Source: Dongia_B sp964406155
GTDB taxonomy: Bacteria; Pseudomonadota; Alphaproteobacteria; Dongiales; Dongiaceae
Length of the DNA stretch: 64,000 nucleotides
Direction of reading: 5' to 3'
Assembly: GCA_964406155.1 (NCBI GenBank)
Contig: CAYOQR010000019.1
Span: 1 to 64,000, forward strand
Shown here: positions 22,600 through 31,933 of the stretch, piece after piece
Numbering within the stretch: position 1 is the first letter of the stretch
How the letters are laid out: the number at the start of each line of letters is the position of its first letter
Notes under the pieces: generated by a model
What the model saw: the letters and a program-made list of their open reading frames with translations, nothing else
The model's database searches: none
What the model was told of the DNA's origin: nothing
Program-made: the position numbers and the translations under genes

Positions 22600-25500
22600 C
22601 TATTCCATCAGGCGGCGCCACCAGCCGCGACGCTTCGGTTCGCCGTCATGATCGCTCGGCTTGTCGAGAACAGTCACGGCGGGATCGCCGGAACTGGGAA
22701 TCTCGATCACGGTGATCGATGCCGATGTCGTTTCGGCTGCCGCCAACGGTGCGAAAGCGCTCTCGTGAGAGACGGCCGGTGCAGGCAGCGGCTGCTCGGC
22801 AGCGGCCGGCATCTTCACGGGCTCTGGCGTGGCCACGGGTTCCGGTGTGGTCTCAGAGACGCTTTCCGCAGCAACTGGCGCCGGTGCTTCGGCCGCGGTT
22901 TCCTCGCGGCTGCGGCGCGGCTTGCGCGTGCGTGGTGCGCGTTCGCCGTCGTCACGCCGGGTGCGCCGGCGCGGCGTTGCCGTGTCGCCGGTCTCCGCTA
23001 CAGCCGGCTCAGCGGCCGCGGAATCCTGGCTCGGCGTGTCGACCGGGCGTTCGATCTCCTGCGGAGCATCTTCGGCGGCAGTCCGGGCCAGGTCAGGCTG
23101 CGCAGCCGGGACGAAACTGGTCTGCTGCCAATGCGCCGGTGTCTCCGGCAGGCTGGGCTGCTCGCCGGAACCGGCGATCGGCTGGCCGTGATCCGAGACA
23201 CGGGCGTCGGCGGCGATACCGGCTGGCTGCACGGGCTGTTCACCCTCCGCATGCGACGCAGCCATGCTCGGATGACCTTCTGGGTTATCCTCGCTCTGTC
23301 CCTCGTGTTGTCCTTCTTCGTGCTGCCCATCATGGGGACGGCGCGACCGGCGACGACCACCACGGCGGCCCCGACGGCGACGGCGGCGCTGCTGGTCGCC
23401 ATCGCTGGCGGCGTCGGCACCCTCGGCACCTTCCTCATCGTCGGCGTCATCCTGATCGTCGAGATCGCCGGCACCTTCCTCGTCACCGGCTTCGCTCGGC
23501 CGAGCTGCCGGCTGCGGACGCTCTTCCCCGGCAGCGGCATCGGCCGCTTCGCCGGCTTCGGTGAATTCATCGGCGCGGAACTTCTCGCCGCGACCGCCAC
23601 GGCGCCGGCGCCGGCGCCGGCGACCGGACCGGCCCTCGCCGCCTTCCGCCGCCGCTTCCGCGGTTTCCTCGGCGTCGCTGTCCTCTTCCTCGGTCTCGAT
23701 CTCGTCGATCTCCTCGTCGAGATCGGGCTCTTCCTCGATCACCTTGGCCGGCGGCAATTGCCGCTGCTGGACTTCCTCGCCCGGCGCCAGTTGCTTGATC
23801 CGCTCCAGGCGGTAATCCGGCGGGATCAGGCCGTCATCGGCCTGCAGGTAGATGCGCACGCCACGGCGCATCTCCAGTTCGGAGAGCGACAGGCGCTTCT
23901 GGTTGAGGATGTAGAGCGCGACGCTGGTCGGCACGAAGACGCTGACGCCCGGCGAATAGCTGCGGGTGATTTCCTCTTCCACCATGCGCAGGACATGGAG
24001 GGCGGTGGAATCTACCGAACGGACACGGCCGGTGCCGGCGCAATGGGCGCAGATTTCCGTGCTGGCTTCCGCCAGGCTCGGATGCAGGCGCTGGCGCGAC
24101 ATTTCCAGGAGGCCGAAGGAGCTGATGCGGCCGATCTGGATGCGGGCGCGGTCGTTCTTCAGGCTTTCCTTCAGCCGCCGCTCGACCGCCGCGTTGTTGC
24201 GGTTCTCCTCCATATCGATGAAGTCGATGACGATCAGGCCGGCGAGATCGCGCAGGCGCAACTGCCGGGCGACCTCCTCGGCCGCCTCCTGGTTGGTGCG
24301 GAGGGCGGTTTCCTCGATATTGCGCTCCTTCGTGGAGCGCCCCGAATTGACGTCGATCGCCACCAGGGCTTCGGTCTGGTTGATGACGATGTAGCCGCCC
24401 GATTTCAGCTGCACCACCGGCTGGTGGATCGCCGCGAGCTGGCTTTCGATCTGGTAGCGCTGGAACAGCGGGATGGAATTGTCGCGGTAGAACTGCACGC
24501 GCTTCGCATGGCTCGGCGTCAGCGTGCGCATGAAGCTCTTGGCGGCGCGATAGGCTTCGTCGCCTGCGACCATGATATCGCCGATATCGCGGGTATAGAG
24601 ATCGCGGATCGACCGCTTGATGAGGCTCGCTTCCTCATAGATCAGCGCCGGCGCCGTGGAGCGCAGGGTGACGTCGCGGATCTCGTCCCACAGGCGCAGG
24701 AGATATTCGAAATCGCGCTTCACTTCCGCCTTGCTGCGTTCGCTGCCGGCGGTACGCACGATGACCGCCATGCCTTCCGGCGCGTCGAGATCGTCGATGA
24801 TCGACTTCAGGCGCTTGCGGTCGGTGGCATTGGTGATGCGGCGCGAGATGCCGCCACCACGATCGGTGTTGGGCATCAGCACGCAATAGCGGCCGGCCAG
24901 CGATAGATAGGTGGTCAGGGCGGCGCCCTTGTTGCCGCGCTCTTCCTTGGTCACCTGCACCAGCAGGATCTGGCGGCGCTTGATGACTTCCTGGATCTTG
25001 TAGCGGCGCAGATTGCGCTGGCGGCGACGGCGCGCCCGCTCTTCATCGGCCTCGGGATCGTCCTGGATCGGCGCCTCGCTACCGCCGCCGAGCGTATCGA
25101 CGGCGTCGTCGCGAGCCGGCATTTCGACGATCTCGCCCTGGACGGCGGCCGGCAGGTCCGTGTCATTCTGCGTGCCGGACGTCTCCGCATTGGTCTCTGC
25201 GGTGACGGCCTCGGCAGCACCGTCAACGATCTCGCTCTGCAGGACCTCGCGGCGGACGTCGAGCGCCATGACGGTTGGTTCGGCGGCCCAGCTCGTGGCA
25301 CCGGATTCGGCGGCGTCATGGGCGGCCTCAGCCGGCGCAACGCTCTCGTCGACCGGAGCGGCGACGAACTCGCCGCTCTCGCTGACGATCACATCGCCCG
25401 GATGGGCATCCTCATGGGTGCCGTCGTGACCATGCTGATCATGACCGGCATGGTCGTGATGCCCGTGATCATGATGGTCGTCATGGCCATGATCATCATG

Positions 25501-25869
25501 CAGATGATCGTCGTGATCATGGGCCGCGTCGCCGATGGTGACGCTGTCGGCGACGACGTCGATTTCATCGTCGTCATCCAGCGATTCCGCAGCCTCGCGC
25601 AGCAAGGCTTCGCGGTCGGCGACCGGAATCCGATAGTAATCGGGATGGATTTCGCTGAAAGCCAGGAAACCATGCCGGTTGCCGCCATATTCGACGAACG
25701 CGGCCTGCAGCGAGGGCTCGACCCGGGTTACTTTCGCGAGATAGATATTTCCTTTAAGCGGCCGCCGGTTGGCGACTTCGACATCAAATTCTTCCAGCTT
25801 CCGCCCGTCCACCACGGCGACGCGAGTCTCTTCCGGGTGGGTGGCGTCGATCAGCATTGTTTTGGCCAT
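22600..25869 (-). CDS. rne: Ribonuclease E
   Basis: RNase E is the main mRNA-decay and rRNA/tRNA-processing endonuclease and the scaffold of the degradosome. Protein 1089 aa from ATG 25869 (MAKTMLIDATHPEE, the family start; an ATG 39 bp upstream is less likely). The N-terminal RNase H-like/S1 region is split by an acidic, His-rich insert (about 95-275) that includes a dense His/Asp tract at 117-156. The catalytic core has VAIDVNSG (about 504-511) and LIVIDFIDME (about 545-554), then the zinc-link CAHC (607-610). The C-terminal half is disordered, Arg-rich, then Ala/Pro/Glu-rich, and ends in KRRGWWRRLME, likely a short interaction or membrane motif. Confidence 0.96.
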   Translation of the reverse strand: MAKTMLIDATHPEETRVAVVDGRKLEEFDVEVANRRPLKGNIYLAKVTRVEPSLQAAFVEYGGNRHGFLAFSEIHPDYYRIPVADREALLREAAESLDDDDEIDVVADSVTIGDAAHDHDDHLHDDHGHDDHHDHGHHDHAGHDQHGHDGTHEDAHPGDVIVSESGEFVAAPVDESVAPAEAAHDAAESGATSWAAEPTVMALDVRREVLQSEIVDGAAEAVTAETNAETSGTQNDTDLPAAVQGEIVEMPARDDAVDTLGGGSEAPIQDDPEADEERARRRRQRNLRRYKIQEVIKRRQILLVQVTKEERGNKGAALTTYLSLAGRYCVLMPNTDRGGGISRRITNATDRKRLKSIIDDLDAPEGMAVIVRTAGSERSKAEVKRDFEYLLRLWDEIRDVTLRSTAPALIYEEASLIKRSIRDLYTRDIGDIMVAGDEAYRAAKSFMRTLTPSHAKRVQFYRDNSIPLFQRYQIESQLAAIHQPVVQLKSGGYIVINQTEALVAIDVNSGRSTKERNIEETALRTNQEAAEEVARQLRLRDLAGLIVIDFIDMEENRNNAAVERRLKESLKNDRARIQIGRISSFGLLEMSRQRLHPSLAEASTEICAHCAGTGRVRSVDSTALHVLRMVEEEITRSYSPGVSVFVPTSVALYILNQKRLSLSELEMRRGVRIYLQADDGLIPPDYRLERIKQLAPGEEVQQRQLPPAKVIEEEPDLDEEIDEIETEEEDSDAEETAEAAAEGGEGRSGRRRRRRRRGGRGEKFRADEFTEAGEAADAAAGEERPQPAARPSEAGDEEGAGDLDDQDDADDEEGAEGADAASDGDQQRRRRRRGRRGGRRRSRRPHDGQHEEGQHEGQSEDNPEGHPSMAASHAEGEQPVQPAGIAADARVSDHGQPIAGSGEQPSLPETPAHWQQTSFVPAAQPDLARTAAEDAPQEIERPVDTPSQDSAAAEPAVAETGDTATPRRRTRRDDGERAPRTRKPRRSREETAAEAPAPVAAESVSETTPEPVATPEPVKMPAAAEQPLPAPAVSHESAFAPLAAAETTSASITVIEIPSSGDPAVTVLDKPSDHDGEPKRRGWWRRLME

Positions 25870-26372
25870 GCGACAAAGGCTCCTCGGCGCGCCAAACATC
25901 ATCCGCAAAGCATGCGGACGGCGGCGCGATATGGGTTAGTGAATTCCAGACGTAAGTCATTCTTACCTGTGACGGTTGGCGGTCGATCCACCGGCCCTGT
26001 CGATCCGTTCGGGTGATCCGTATCTAGCGGACAGCCCATCGTGACGGCATCGGGTCAGGTCGATCTCCTGCCGATAAGCCCCGCCATACCGGTGCGCCGC
26101 GACGACAGTCGACGGCGCTACTGCCTCGGATGAGGGGGCCGAATGGTCCCGAAACCGGTTGAGGAAAGCAGGGGAAGTTTCCTGACTCGACCCAAAAAGC
26201 CGGGCACGCGACCACAGCCGGAGAATAGAGAGGCGGGGGGGCGATGACAATGGGTAATGCGGAATGGTTAACGGTTTGCTACAACCGGCTGCTGCAGGGA
26301 TTCGAACAATTCTGTTGATTCACATAGGGTTAGCGTATTAGATTTAGCCAATCTTTCCGGAGAGGACCCTAA
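25870..26372. other. Divergent intergenic region between rne and amidase gene
   Basis: About 500 bp without a credible gene. The rne side may be a long 5' leader, known for RNase E autoregulation in enterobacteria. It carries a 6-bp-stem hairpin, TCCGCA/TGCGGA, about 35-50 nt before the rne start, and an inverted repeat GTAAG-TCATT-CTTAC (25952-25966). A further hairpin, AGGAAA/TTTCCT, lies near 26160-26182. On the amidase side, GGAGAGGA precedes the ATG and TTGATT near 26311 could be a -35. No known structured RNA was recognised. Confidence 0.4.
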
Positions 26373-27830
26373 ATGCCGGTGTTGCGGCGCCTTTTGACCA
26401 TCCTCTTGCTGCTTTTGCCTGTGACGGCCATGGCCAAGCCGGTGGTCACGGAGGCGCGCGTCGGTCAGGATGCGGACATCACCCGGATCGAATTGCGGAT
26501 GCCCGGATCTTCCACAAGTAATCCTTTAAAATATCATACTTTTTACCTCGCCGATCCGTATCGCCTGGTGATCGACATGGACGAGGTCGCCTGGCAGGTG
26601 CCGGGCGGGCACAAGCTGCAGGGCGGTGGCCTGGTCACCACCATGCGCTATGGCCTGTTCAAGCCGGGAACCTCCCGGGTCGTCCTCGATCTCAGCCAGC
26701 CTGCCCGGATCGGGCAGGCTCGGATTGAGGGGGCGGACGGGGGCAGCGTCCTCGCCATCGAATTGACGGCATGGAACGATGCCGATTTCCGCTTGGCGGT
26801 GCAGGGCAAGGCGCCGGCCGGCCCGGTGCAGACGGCGGATGCCACGTCTCAGCCTTCCCAGAATCAGCCATCTCAGGATCAGCCGTCTCAGAACCAGGCA
26901 TCCTCAAACCAGGCCGACCAGGCCAAGACCAGCCAGCTCAAGTCCGAACAGACCAAGACTGACAAGGTGGCGAAAACCAATCAGGCCACCAATAAGACGA
27001 AGGGTGTCAAGCCGGCCGATCCCGAGGATGTCCTGTCGCCGATCGGCGATCAGCCGGCGGCCAGCGATCCGGTCGGCAAGGGAGACGGGGCGACGACCAA
27101 GAGCGCGTCGAACACCAAGAAGAGCAAGGTGAAGCCGATGATCGTGATCGATCCCGGCCATGGCGGCGTCGATCCCGGCGCGCTGGGCACGGACGGCACG
27201 ATGGAAAAGAACATCACCCTAGCGGTCGCCCAGGCCTTGAAGAAGGAGCTGCAGTCCAGCGGCCACTACCGGGTCATGCTGACGCGCGACAAGGACATCT
27301 ATATTCCGCTGCGGGACCGCTTCAAGATCGCCCGGGACAACGGCGCGGATCTCTTCATCTCGCTCCATGCCGATTCCCACAACAACCCGTTGCTGCGGGG
27401 GGCCTCGGTCTACACGCTTTCCGACAATGCCTCGGATGCCGAGGCGGCGGCGCTGGCCGCCCAGGAAAACAAATCGGATATCATCGCCGGCGTCGATCTC
27501 TCGAAGCAGAACGGCATGGTGACGGATATCCTGATCGATCTGGCGCAGCGCGACACGATCAACCTGTCGTCGCGTTTTGCCGGCCAACTGGTCACCGAAC
27601 TGAAATCGGACACGCTGATGCTGGAGCACAGCCATCGTTCGGCCGGTTTCGCGGTCCTGAAGGCGCCGGATGTGCCCTCCGTTCTGATCGAAATGGGCTA
27701 TATCTCCAGCAGCAAGGATCAGGCGCTGCTCCTGAACAAGCAGCACCAGGCCAAGCTGGCCAAGGCGATCCGCCGGGCGGTCGACGATTTTTTCGACTGG
27801 CACGAGCTGGTTAATAACAAGCGGCCCTGA
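26373..27830 (+). CDS. N-acetylmuramoyl-L-alanine amidase (AmiC type, AMIN plus Amidase_3)
   Basis: A periplasmic cell-wall hydrolase of 485 aa that cuts the bond between MurNAc and the stem peptide, normally to split septal murein during division. The signal peptide is residues 1-21 (LLTILLLLLPVTAMA). An AMIN domain (about 25-140) would target it to the septum. A Gln/Ser/Lys/Asp-rich linker (about 150-255) contains PSQxQ repeats. The zinc amidase domain (about 258-475) has DPGHGGVDPGA, the second zinc Glu, SLHADS and the catalytic Glu in LIEMGYISS. It is followed by the PBP1A gene on the same strand, 375 bp away. Confidence 0.95.
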   Translation: MPVLRRLLTILLLLLPVTAMAKPVVTEARVGQDADITRIELRMPGSSTSNPLKYHTFYLADPYRLVIDMDEVAWQVPGGHKLQGGGLVTTMRYGLFKPGTSRVVLDLSQPARIGQARIEGADGGSVLAIELTAWNDADFRLAVQGKAPAGPVQTADATSQPSQNQPSQDQPSQNQASSNQADQAKTSQLKSEQTKTDKVAKTNQATNKTKGVKPADPEDVLSPIGDQPAASDPVGKGDGATTKSASNTKKSKVKPMIVIDPGHGGVDPGALGTDGTMEKNITLAVAQALKKELQSSGHYRVMLTRDKDIYIPLRDRFKIARDNGADLFISLHADSHNNPLLRGASVYTLSDNASDAEAAALAAQENKSDIIAGVDLSKQNGMVTDILIDLAQRDTINLSSRFAGQLVTELKSDTLMLEHSHRSAGFAVLKAPDVPSVLIEMGYISSSKDQALLLNKQHQAKLAKAIRRAVDDFFDWHELVNNKRP

Positions 27831-28205
27831 GGCCGCCGGATTTGCCCCCTCCGGATGTTCCGCCAGTTGCCGGCTGTAACAGCGCCTTTCAGGCATGCCG
27901 CCGGTCAGCATGCTGCCTGAAGCATGACGGAACAATCGGATAGCTGACGGGCAGGTCCGGCGGATCGCGGTGCTTTCCCGCTCGGAACAGAGCGGCGACA
28001 TAAAATTGCCTTGATCTTGCGACATGGCTTGGATAAGGCCAAGATCGATCCTAATTAGGCTGCCGGGGGCGGTCGACCCGTCGGCGTCCAGCAGCGGGTA
28101 TGACCGCGCCAAGCAGCAAAATGATTGGACGATCCGGACCGCTAAAATCCTCGGGCCGCCCAATCCAAGGACCTGCTGCAACCGAATCGGCGAACAGAAT
28201 CCGTC
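27831..28205. other. Intergenic region between amidase and PBP1A genes
   Basis: About 375 bp. Near its start is a hairpin with arms TTCAGGCA (27888-27895) and TGCCTGAA (27914-27921), possibly ending the amidase transcript. The rest presumably holds the PBP1A promoter and leader; no gene was recognised, although a 74-codon frame at 28024-28248 exists. Confidence 0.4.
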
Positions 28206-30950
28206 ATGCGTCTCACGCGTCTTCTCTCTTTTCTTATCGGCCTGGTGATGATTGTCGCCGTCTGCGGCGTGATCGCGGTCTGGTTCGTCTATGAGCATTT
28301 CTCCGAGGGGCTGCCGGATTACTACCAGCTCGCCAGCTACGATCCCCCGGTGGTGACCCGCGTCTATGCCGGTGACGGCCGGCTGATGCAGGAATATGCG
28401 GTGGAGAACCGCGTCTTCGTGCCGATCAGCGTCATCCCGAAACGCGTCATCAATGCCTTCCTGTCCGCCGAGGACAAATCCTTCTACACTCATCCGGGCA
28501 TCGACGTGCCGAGCGTCATCAAGGCCGCCTGGATCAATCTGCTGAATTACGGCCGCGACCGGCGCCCGATCGGCGCTTCCACGATCACCCAGCAGGTGAC
28601 GAAGAACTTCCTGCTGTCGAACGAGCTCTCCTATGGCCGCAAGGTCAAGGAAGCGATTCTTGCGTTGCGCATCGAGAAGGCCTTCACCAAGAACCGCATT
28701 CTCGAGCTCTATCTCAATCAGATCTATCTCGGCTCCGGCAATTACGGCGTGGCGGCGGCGGCGCTCAATTACTTCAACAAGTCGCTCGATGAATTGACGA
28801 TCGCCGAGGCGGCCTATCTCGCATCGCTGCCGAAGGCGCCGAACAATTACAACATCAAGCGCAATCCCGAGGCCGCCAAGGCGCGCCGCGACTGGGTGAT
28901 CGACCGCATGGCCGAGGACGGCAAGATCACGCCGGCCGAAGCGACCGCCGCCAAGCAGGAGAAGCTGGAACAGCGTGAACGTGGCGCCACCGAACGGGCG
29001 ACGGCGGATTACTATTCCGAGGAAGTGCGGCGCGAGCTGCTCGCCAAATACGGCGAGGACGGTCTTTACAAGCGCGGCCTCGCCGTGCGCACCTCGCTCG
29101 ATCCGAAGCTGCAGGAGATCGCCGACCGGGTGCTGCGCCGGCATTTGGCGAATTACGACCGGACCCAGGGCTATCGCGGCCCGCTGCGCCATATCGAGAC
29201 CACCGAGAACTGGCAGGAAACCATGGCGCATCTCGCGCCCATGCCATGGCTCTATGACTGGAAGCCGGCCATCGTGCTCTCGACCGACAAGGACGGGGCG
29301 GAGATCGGCTTCGACGGCGGCACGGAGGGCAAGATCCCGACCAGCGGCCTGACCTGGGCGCGGCGCCGCACCACCGACAAGGATGGCCAGAGCCATATCG
29401 GGCCGGCGGTCAAAACCGCGGCGGACGTCTTCCAGGTCGGCGATATCGTCGCCGTCGAACCGACCGCCGATGCCGTCAAGGACGACAAGGAAGACGACGA
29501 CCAGGGCACCGGCGATGCGAAAGCCGCCGCGCAGCCTGTGGTCAAGGGCACCTATGCCCTGCGCCAGGTGCCGGAGATCAGCGGCGCCTTCATCGCCATG
29601 GATCCGCATACCGGCCGCGTCCTCGCCTTAACCGGCGGCTGGTCCTATCAGCAGAGCGAGTTCAACCGCGCGACCCAGGCGATGCGTCAGCCGGGTTCGT
29701 CCTTCAAGCCGATTGTTTATCTCTCGGCCCTGGAAGCGGGCTATACGCCGTCCACCATGATTCTCGACGCCCCGATCGTGATCGATCAGGGGCCGGGCCT
29801 GCCGCTCTGGAAGCCGGAGAATTACGAGAAGAACTTCATGGGCCCGGCGACGATGCGCGAAGGCCTGGAGCATTCCCGCAACCTGATGACCATCCGCATG
29901 GCGCAGACCATCGGCATGAAGCGGGTCGCCGAGATGGCGGGCCGGCTGGGTGTCATGGACAATATGCAGCAGACCCTGGCGATGTCGATCGGCGCCGGTG
30001 AAACCACCCTGCTGCGAATGATCAATGCCTATTCGATGATCGTCAACGGCGGCAAGAAGGTGACGCCGTCCTTCATCGACCGGGTGCAGGATAACCAGGG
30101 CTGGACGATCTATCGTCATGACGACCGGCGCTGCGACGGTTGCCAGCTCGCGCATTACGACAACCAGCCGCCGCCGGAGATCCCCGATACCCGCCAGCAG
30201 GTGCTCGATCCCGTCAATGCCTATCAGATGGTTTCGATGATGGAAGGCGTGGTGCAGCGCGGTACCGGCACGGCGGTCAAGGCGGTGGGCAAGCCGCTGG
30301 CCGGCAAGACCGGTACCACCAATGACGGACGTGACGTCTGGTTTATCGGCTTCTCGCCCGATTTGGCCGCCGGCGTCTATCTCGGTTTCGACCAGCCGCG
30401 CTCGCTCGGCAAGAAGGCGACCGGCGGTCTGCTATCGGCGCCGATCTTCCGCGATTTCATGATCGATGCCCTGAAGGACAAGCCGGCGACGCCGTTCCGC
30501 GTGCCGCCTGGCGTCCGCCTGGTGCGGGTCGATTACAAGACCGGCGAACGACCGGAACCGGGCGATGCCGGGCCGATCATTCTCGAGGCCTTCAAGCCGG
30601 GTACCGAGCCGAATGGCCAGATGGCGGTGATCGAAGGCAACAGCAATTTCGGTCAGGATGCCGGTTATGGCAGCATCATTCCGCTGGGCGGCAATGCGGC
30701 TCCGACCGACAGCGACACGACGGCCATCGATTCCAACGGCAGCTCGATCATCTCCCAGGGACAGGGATCGACGCAGCCGCAGCCGGGGACGGATCAGTCC
30801 GGTGCGCCGCAGCCTGGAAGCCCGCCACCGGGTGATCAGCCGGCGGTGCCGGCAACCGGAATGAGCCAACAGCAGGGTGCGCCGGCCCAGCAACCGCCGG
30901 TTCAGCAACCGGCGCCGTCCGGCAGCGACAGCAGCGGCGGCCTGTATTGA
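28206..30950 (+). CDS. mrcA: Penicillin-binding protein 1A, bifunctional transglycosylase/transpeptidase
   Basis: A 914-aa inner-membrane enzyme that polymerises glycan strands and cross-links peptides. N-terminal anchor at residues 5-28. The GT51 domain (about 60-240) includes the catalytic Glu in SAEDKSFYTHPGID and the motif STITQQVTKNFLL. An OB-like insert follows, and the transpeptidase domain carries SSFKP (nucleophile Ser near 500), SRN and GKTGTTND. The last 85 residues form a Gln/Pro/Gly-rich tail typical of alphaproteobacterial PBP1A. The ribosome binding site is weak; the start is chosen because the anchor begins there. Confidence 0.96.
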   Translation: MRLTRLLSFLIGLVMIVAVCGVIAVWFVYEHFSEGLPDYYQLASYDPPVVTRVYAGDGRLMQEYAVENRVFVPISVIPKRVINAFLSAEDKSFYTHPGIDVPSVIKAAWINLLNYGRDRRPIGASTITQQVTKNFLLSNELSYGRKVKEAILALRIEKAFTKNRILELYLNQIYLGSGNYGVAAAALNYFNKSLDELTIAEAAYLASLPKAPNNYNIKRNPEAAKARRDWVIDRMAEDGKITPAEATAAKQEKLEQRERGATERATADYYSEEVRRELLAKYGEDGLYKRGLAVRTSLDPKLQEIADRVLRRHLANYDRTQGYRGPLRHIETTENWQETMAHLAPMPWLYDWKPAIVLSTDKDGAEIGFDGGTEGKIPTSGLTWARRRTTDKDGQSHIGPAVKTAADVFQVGDIVAVEPTADAVKDDKEDDDQGTGDAKAAAQPVVKGTYALRQVPEISGAFIAMDPHTGRVLALTGGWSYQQSEFNRATQAMRQPGSSFKPIVYLSALEAGYTPSTMILDAPIVIDQGPGLPLWKPENYEKNFMGPATMREGLEHSRNLMTIRMAQTIGMKRVAEMAGRLGVMDNMQQTLAMSIGAGETTLLRMINAYSMIVNGGKKVTPSFIDRVQDNQGWTIYRHDDRRCDGCQLAHYDNQPPPEIPDTRQQVLDPVNAYQMVSMMEGVVQRGTGTAVKAVGKPLAGKTGTTNDGRDVWFIGFSPDLAAGVYLGFDQPRSLGKKATGGLLSAPIFRDFMIDALKDKPATPFRVPPGVRLVRVDYKTGERPEPGDAGPIILEAFKPGTEPNGQMAVIEGNSNFGQDAGYGSIIPLGGNAAPTDSDTTAIDSNGSSIISQGQGSTQPQPGTDQSGAPQPGSPPPGDQPAVPATGMSQQQGAPAQQPPVQQPAPSGSDSSGGLY

Positions 30951-31020
30951 GGGTGTGAGCAGTGCCGTGCCGGCTTGGCGTCCCGAACGCTCCCCGGCAC
31001 GATCAGCAGCGAGGTCGGCC

Positions 31021-31410
31021 ATGAAGAAGGGTTATCAGCAGCTTCTCCGGGAAGCGAATGCGGAAATCGTGACCGTGCCGGCGGCGGAGGCCCTGGCGCT
31101 GCTCGACCGGCCCGATGTCCAGTTCGTCGATCTCAGGGATCCCCGCGAATTGGAGCGGGAAGGCCGCATCCCCGGCGCCTTTCATTGCCCGCGCGGCATG
31201 CTGGAATTCTGGATCGATCCCGAGAGCCCTTACTTCAAGCCGGTTTTCGGCGAGCCGAAGCGCTTCATCTTCCATTGCGCCAGCGGCTGGCGCTCCGCCT
31301 TGGCGGCGAAAACGGCGCAGGATATGGGGCTTGGCAATGTTGCGCATCTCGGCGGCGGCTTCACCGCCTGGCGTGAGGCGGGCGGCCCGGTCGTCACGGA
31401 CGGGAAGTAA
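31021..31410 (+). CDS. Rhodanese-like sulfurtransferase
   Basis: A 129-aa single-domain rhodanese. The active-site Cys is Cys86 in FHCASGWRS, with the conserved VDLRDPRELEREGRIPGAFH upstream and GGGFTAWREAGGPV at the C terminus. It could carry sulfane sulfur as a persulfide; the substrate is unknown. The ATG at 31021 has GAGG about 8 nt upstream. It lies 70 bp after the PBP1A gene and may be read from the same transcript. Confidence 0.9.
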   Translation: MKKGYQQLLREANAEIVTVPAAEALALLDRPDVQFVDLRDPRELEREGRIPGAFHCPRGMLEFWIDPESPYFKPVFGEPKRFIFHCASGWRSALAAKTAQDMGLGNVAHLGGGFTAWREAGGPVVTDGK

Positions 31411-31433
31411 TTCGCGTCGTCACGCCAGTATCA

Positions 31434-31781
31434 TCAGGCCAGTGCGGCGGCCAGCCGCTTCGGCGCGATCAGGCTGTAGCTGCGGCGGATGATCGTCGCG
31501 ACCTCGTCCCAATCCGGCTTGCGGTCGACATACATCCCGACCCAGCCTTTCGGTCCCACATAAGGCGGAGCGAAGAAACGGTCGGGATCGGCGCCGATCA
31601 GGACGGCCTGGCTGCCGGGCGGCGCCTTAACCCAGACGGCCGGGCGGCCGTCACCGCTTTTCTCCATGGCGAAGATCTTGTCGCGCACCCGCCAGGTCGG
31701 ATCGCCCCAGGCCTCCTTTTCGGCGGCTTCGGGCAAGGCGAGGCAGATATCGCGCAGGCGTTGGGTGGTGGATTTGGCCAT
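31434..31781 (-). CDS. MmcQ/YjbR-family protein
   Basis: A 115-aa protein of the MmcQ/YjbR family (CyaY-like fold), thought to bind DNA or nucleotides but without a defined role. Family marks are LRDICLALPEAAEKEAWGDPTWRVRDKIFAM, AVWVKAPPGSQAVLI, and PYVGPKGWVGMYVD. The start at 31781 (MAKSTTQR) fits homologues; an ATG 36 bp upstream is unlikely. It converges with the rhodanese gene. Confidence 0.88.
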   Translation of the reverse strand: MAKSTTQRLRDICLALPEAAEKEAWGDPTWRVRDKIFAMEKSGDGRPAVWVKAPPGSQAVLIGADPDRFFAPPYVGPKGWVGMYVDRKPDWDEVATIIRRSYSLIAPKRLAAALA

Positions 31782-31933
31782 GAGGGCAACTCTATCGGTC
31801 GGACAGCTCGGCCACAAGCCGTGCTGCTATCGTGTAAGTCCCTGTTTTCCCTGACAAGTGGATGACTTGACGGATCGGCCCAGTTCGCGCATGTATCCCC
31901 GCATATTCAACGATTTATGACCGAGGTTTCGCC

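Noticed and set aside
22585..24906. 773-codon open frame on the plus strand
   Set aside because: Antisense to rne; low-complexity Arg/Ala-rich product, no domain.
25402..25521. Tandem-repeat or CRISPR-like pattern of short similar units
   Set aside because: The repetition is codon-level His/Asp coding inside rne, in frame, with no spacer structure.
26041..26240. Possible structured RNA (SRP RNA or RNase P RNA) because of GGGTCAGGTC and GAGGAAAG motifs
   Set aside because: Only short fragments match; the conserved SRP tetraloop region and RNase P core helices are missing.
27219..29609. 796-codon open frame on the minus strand
   Set aside because: Antisense to the amidase and PBP1A genes and crosses the gap between them; no recognisable product.
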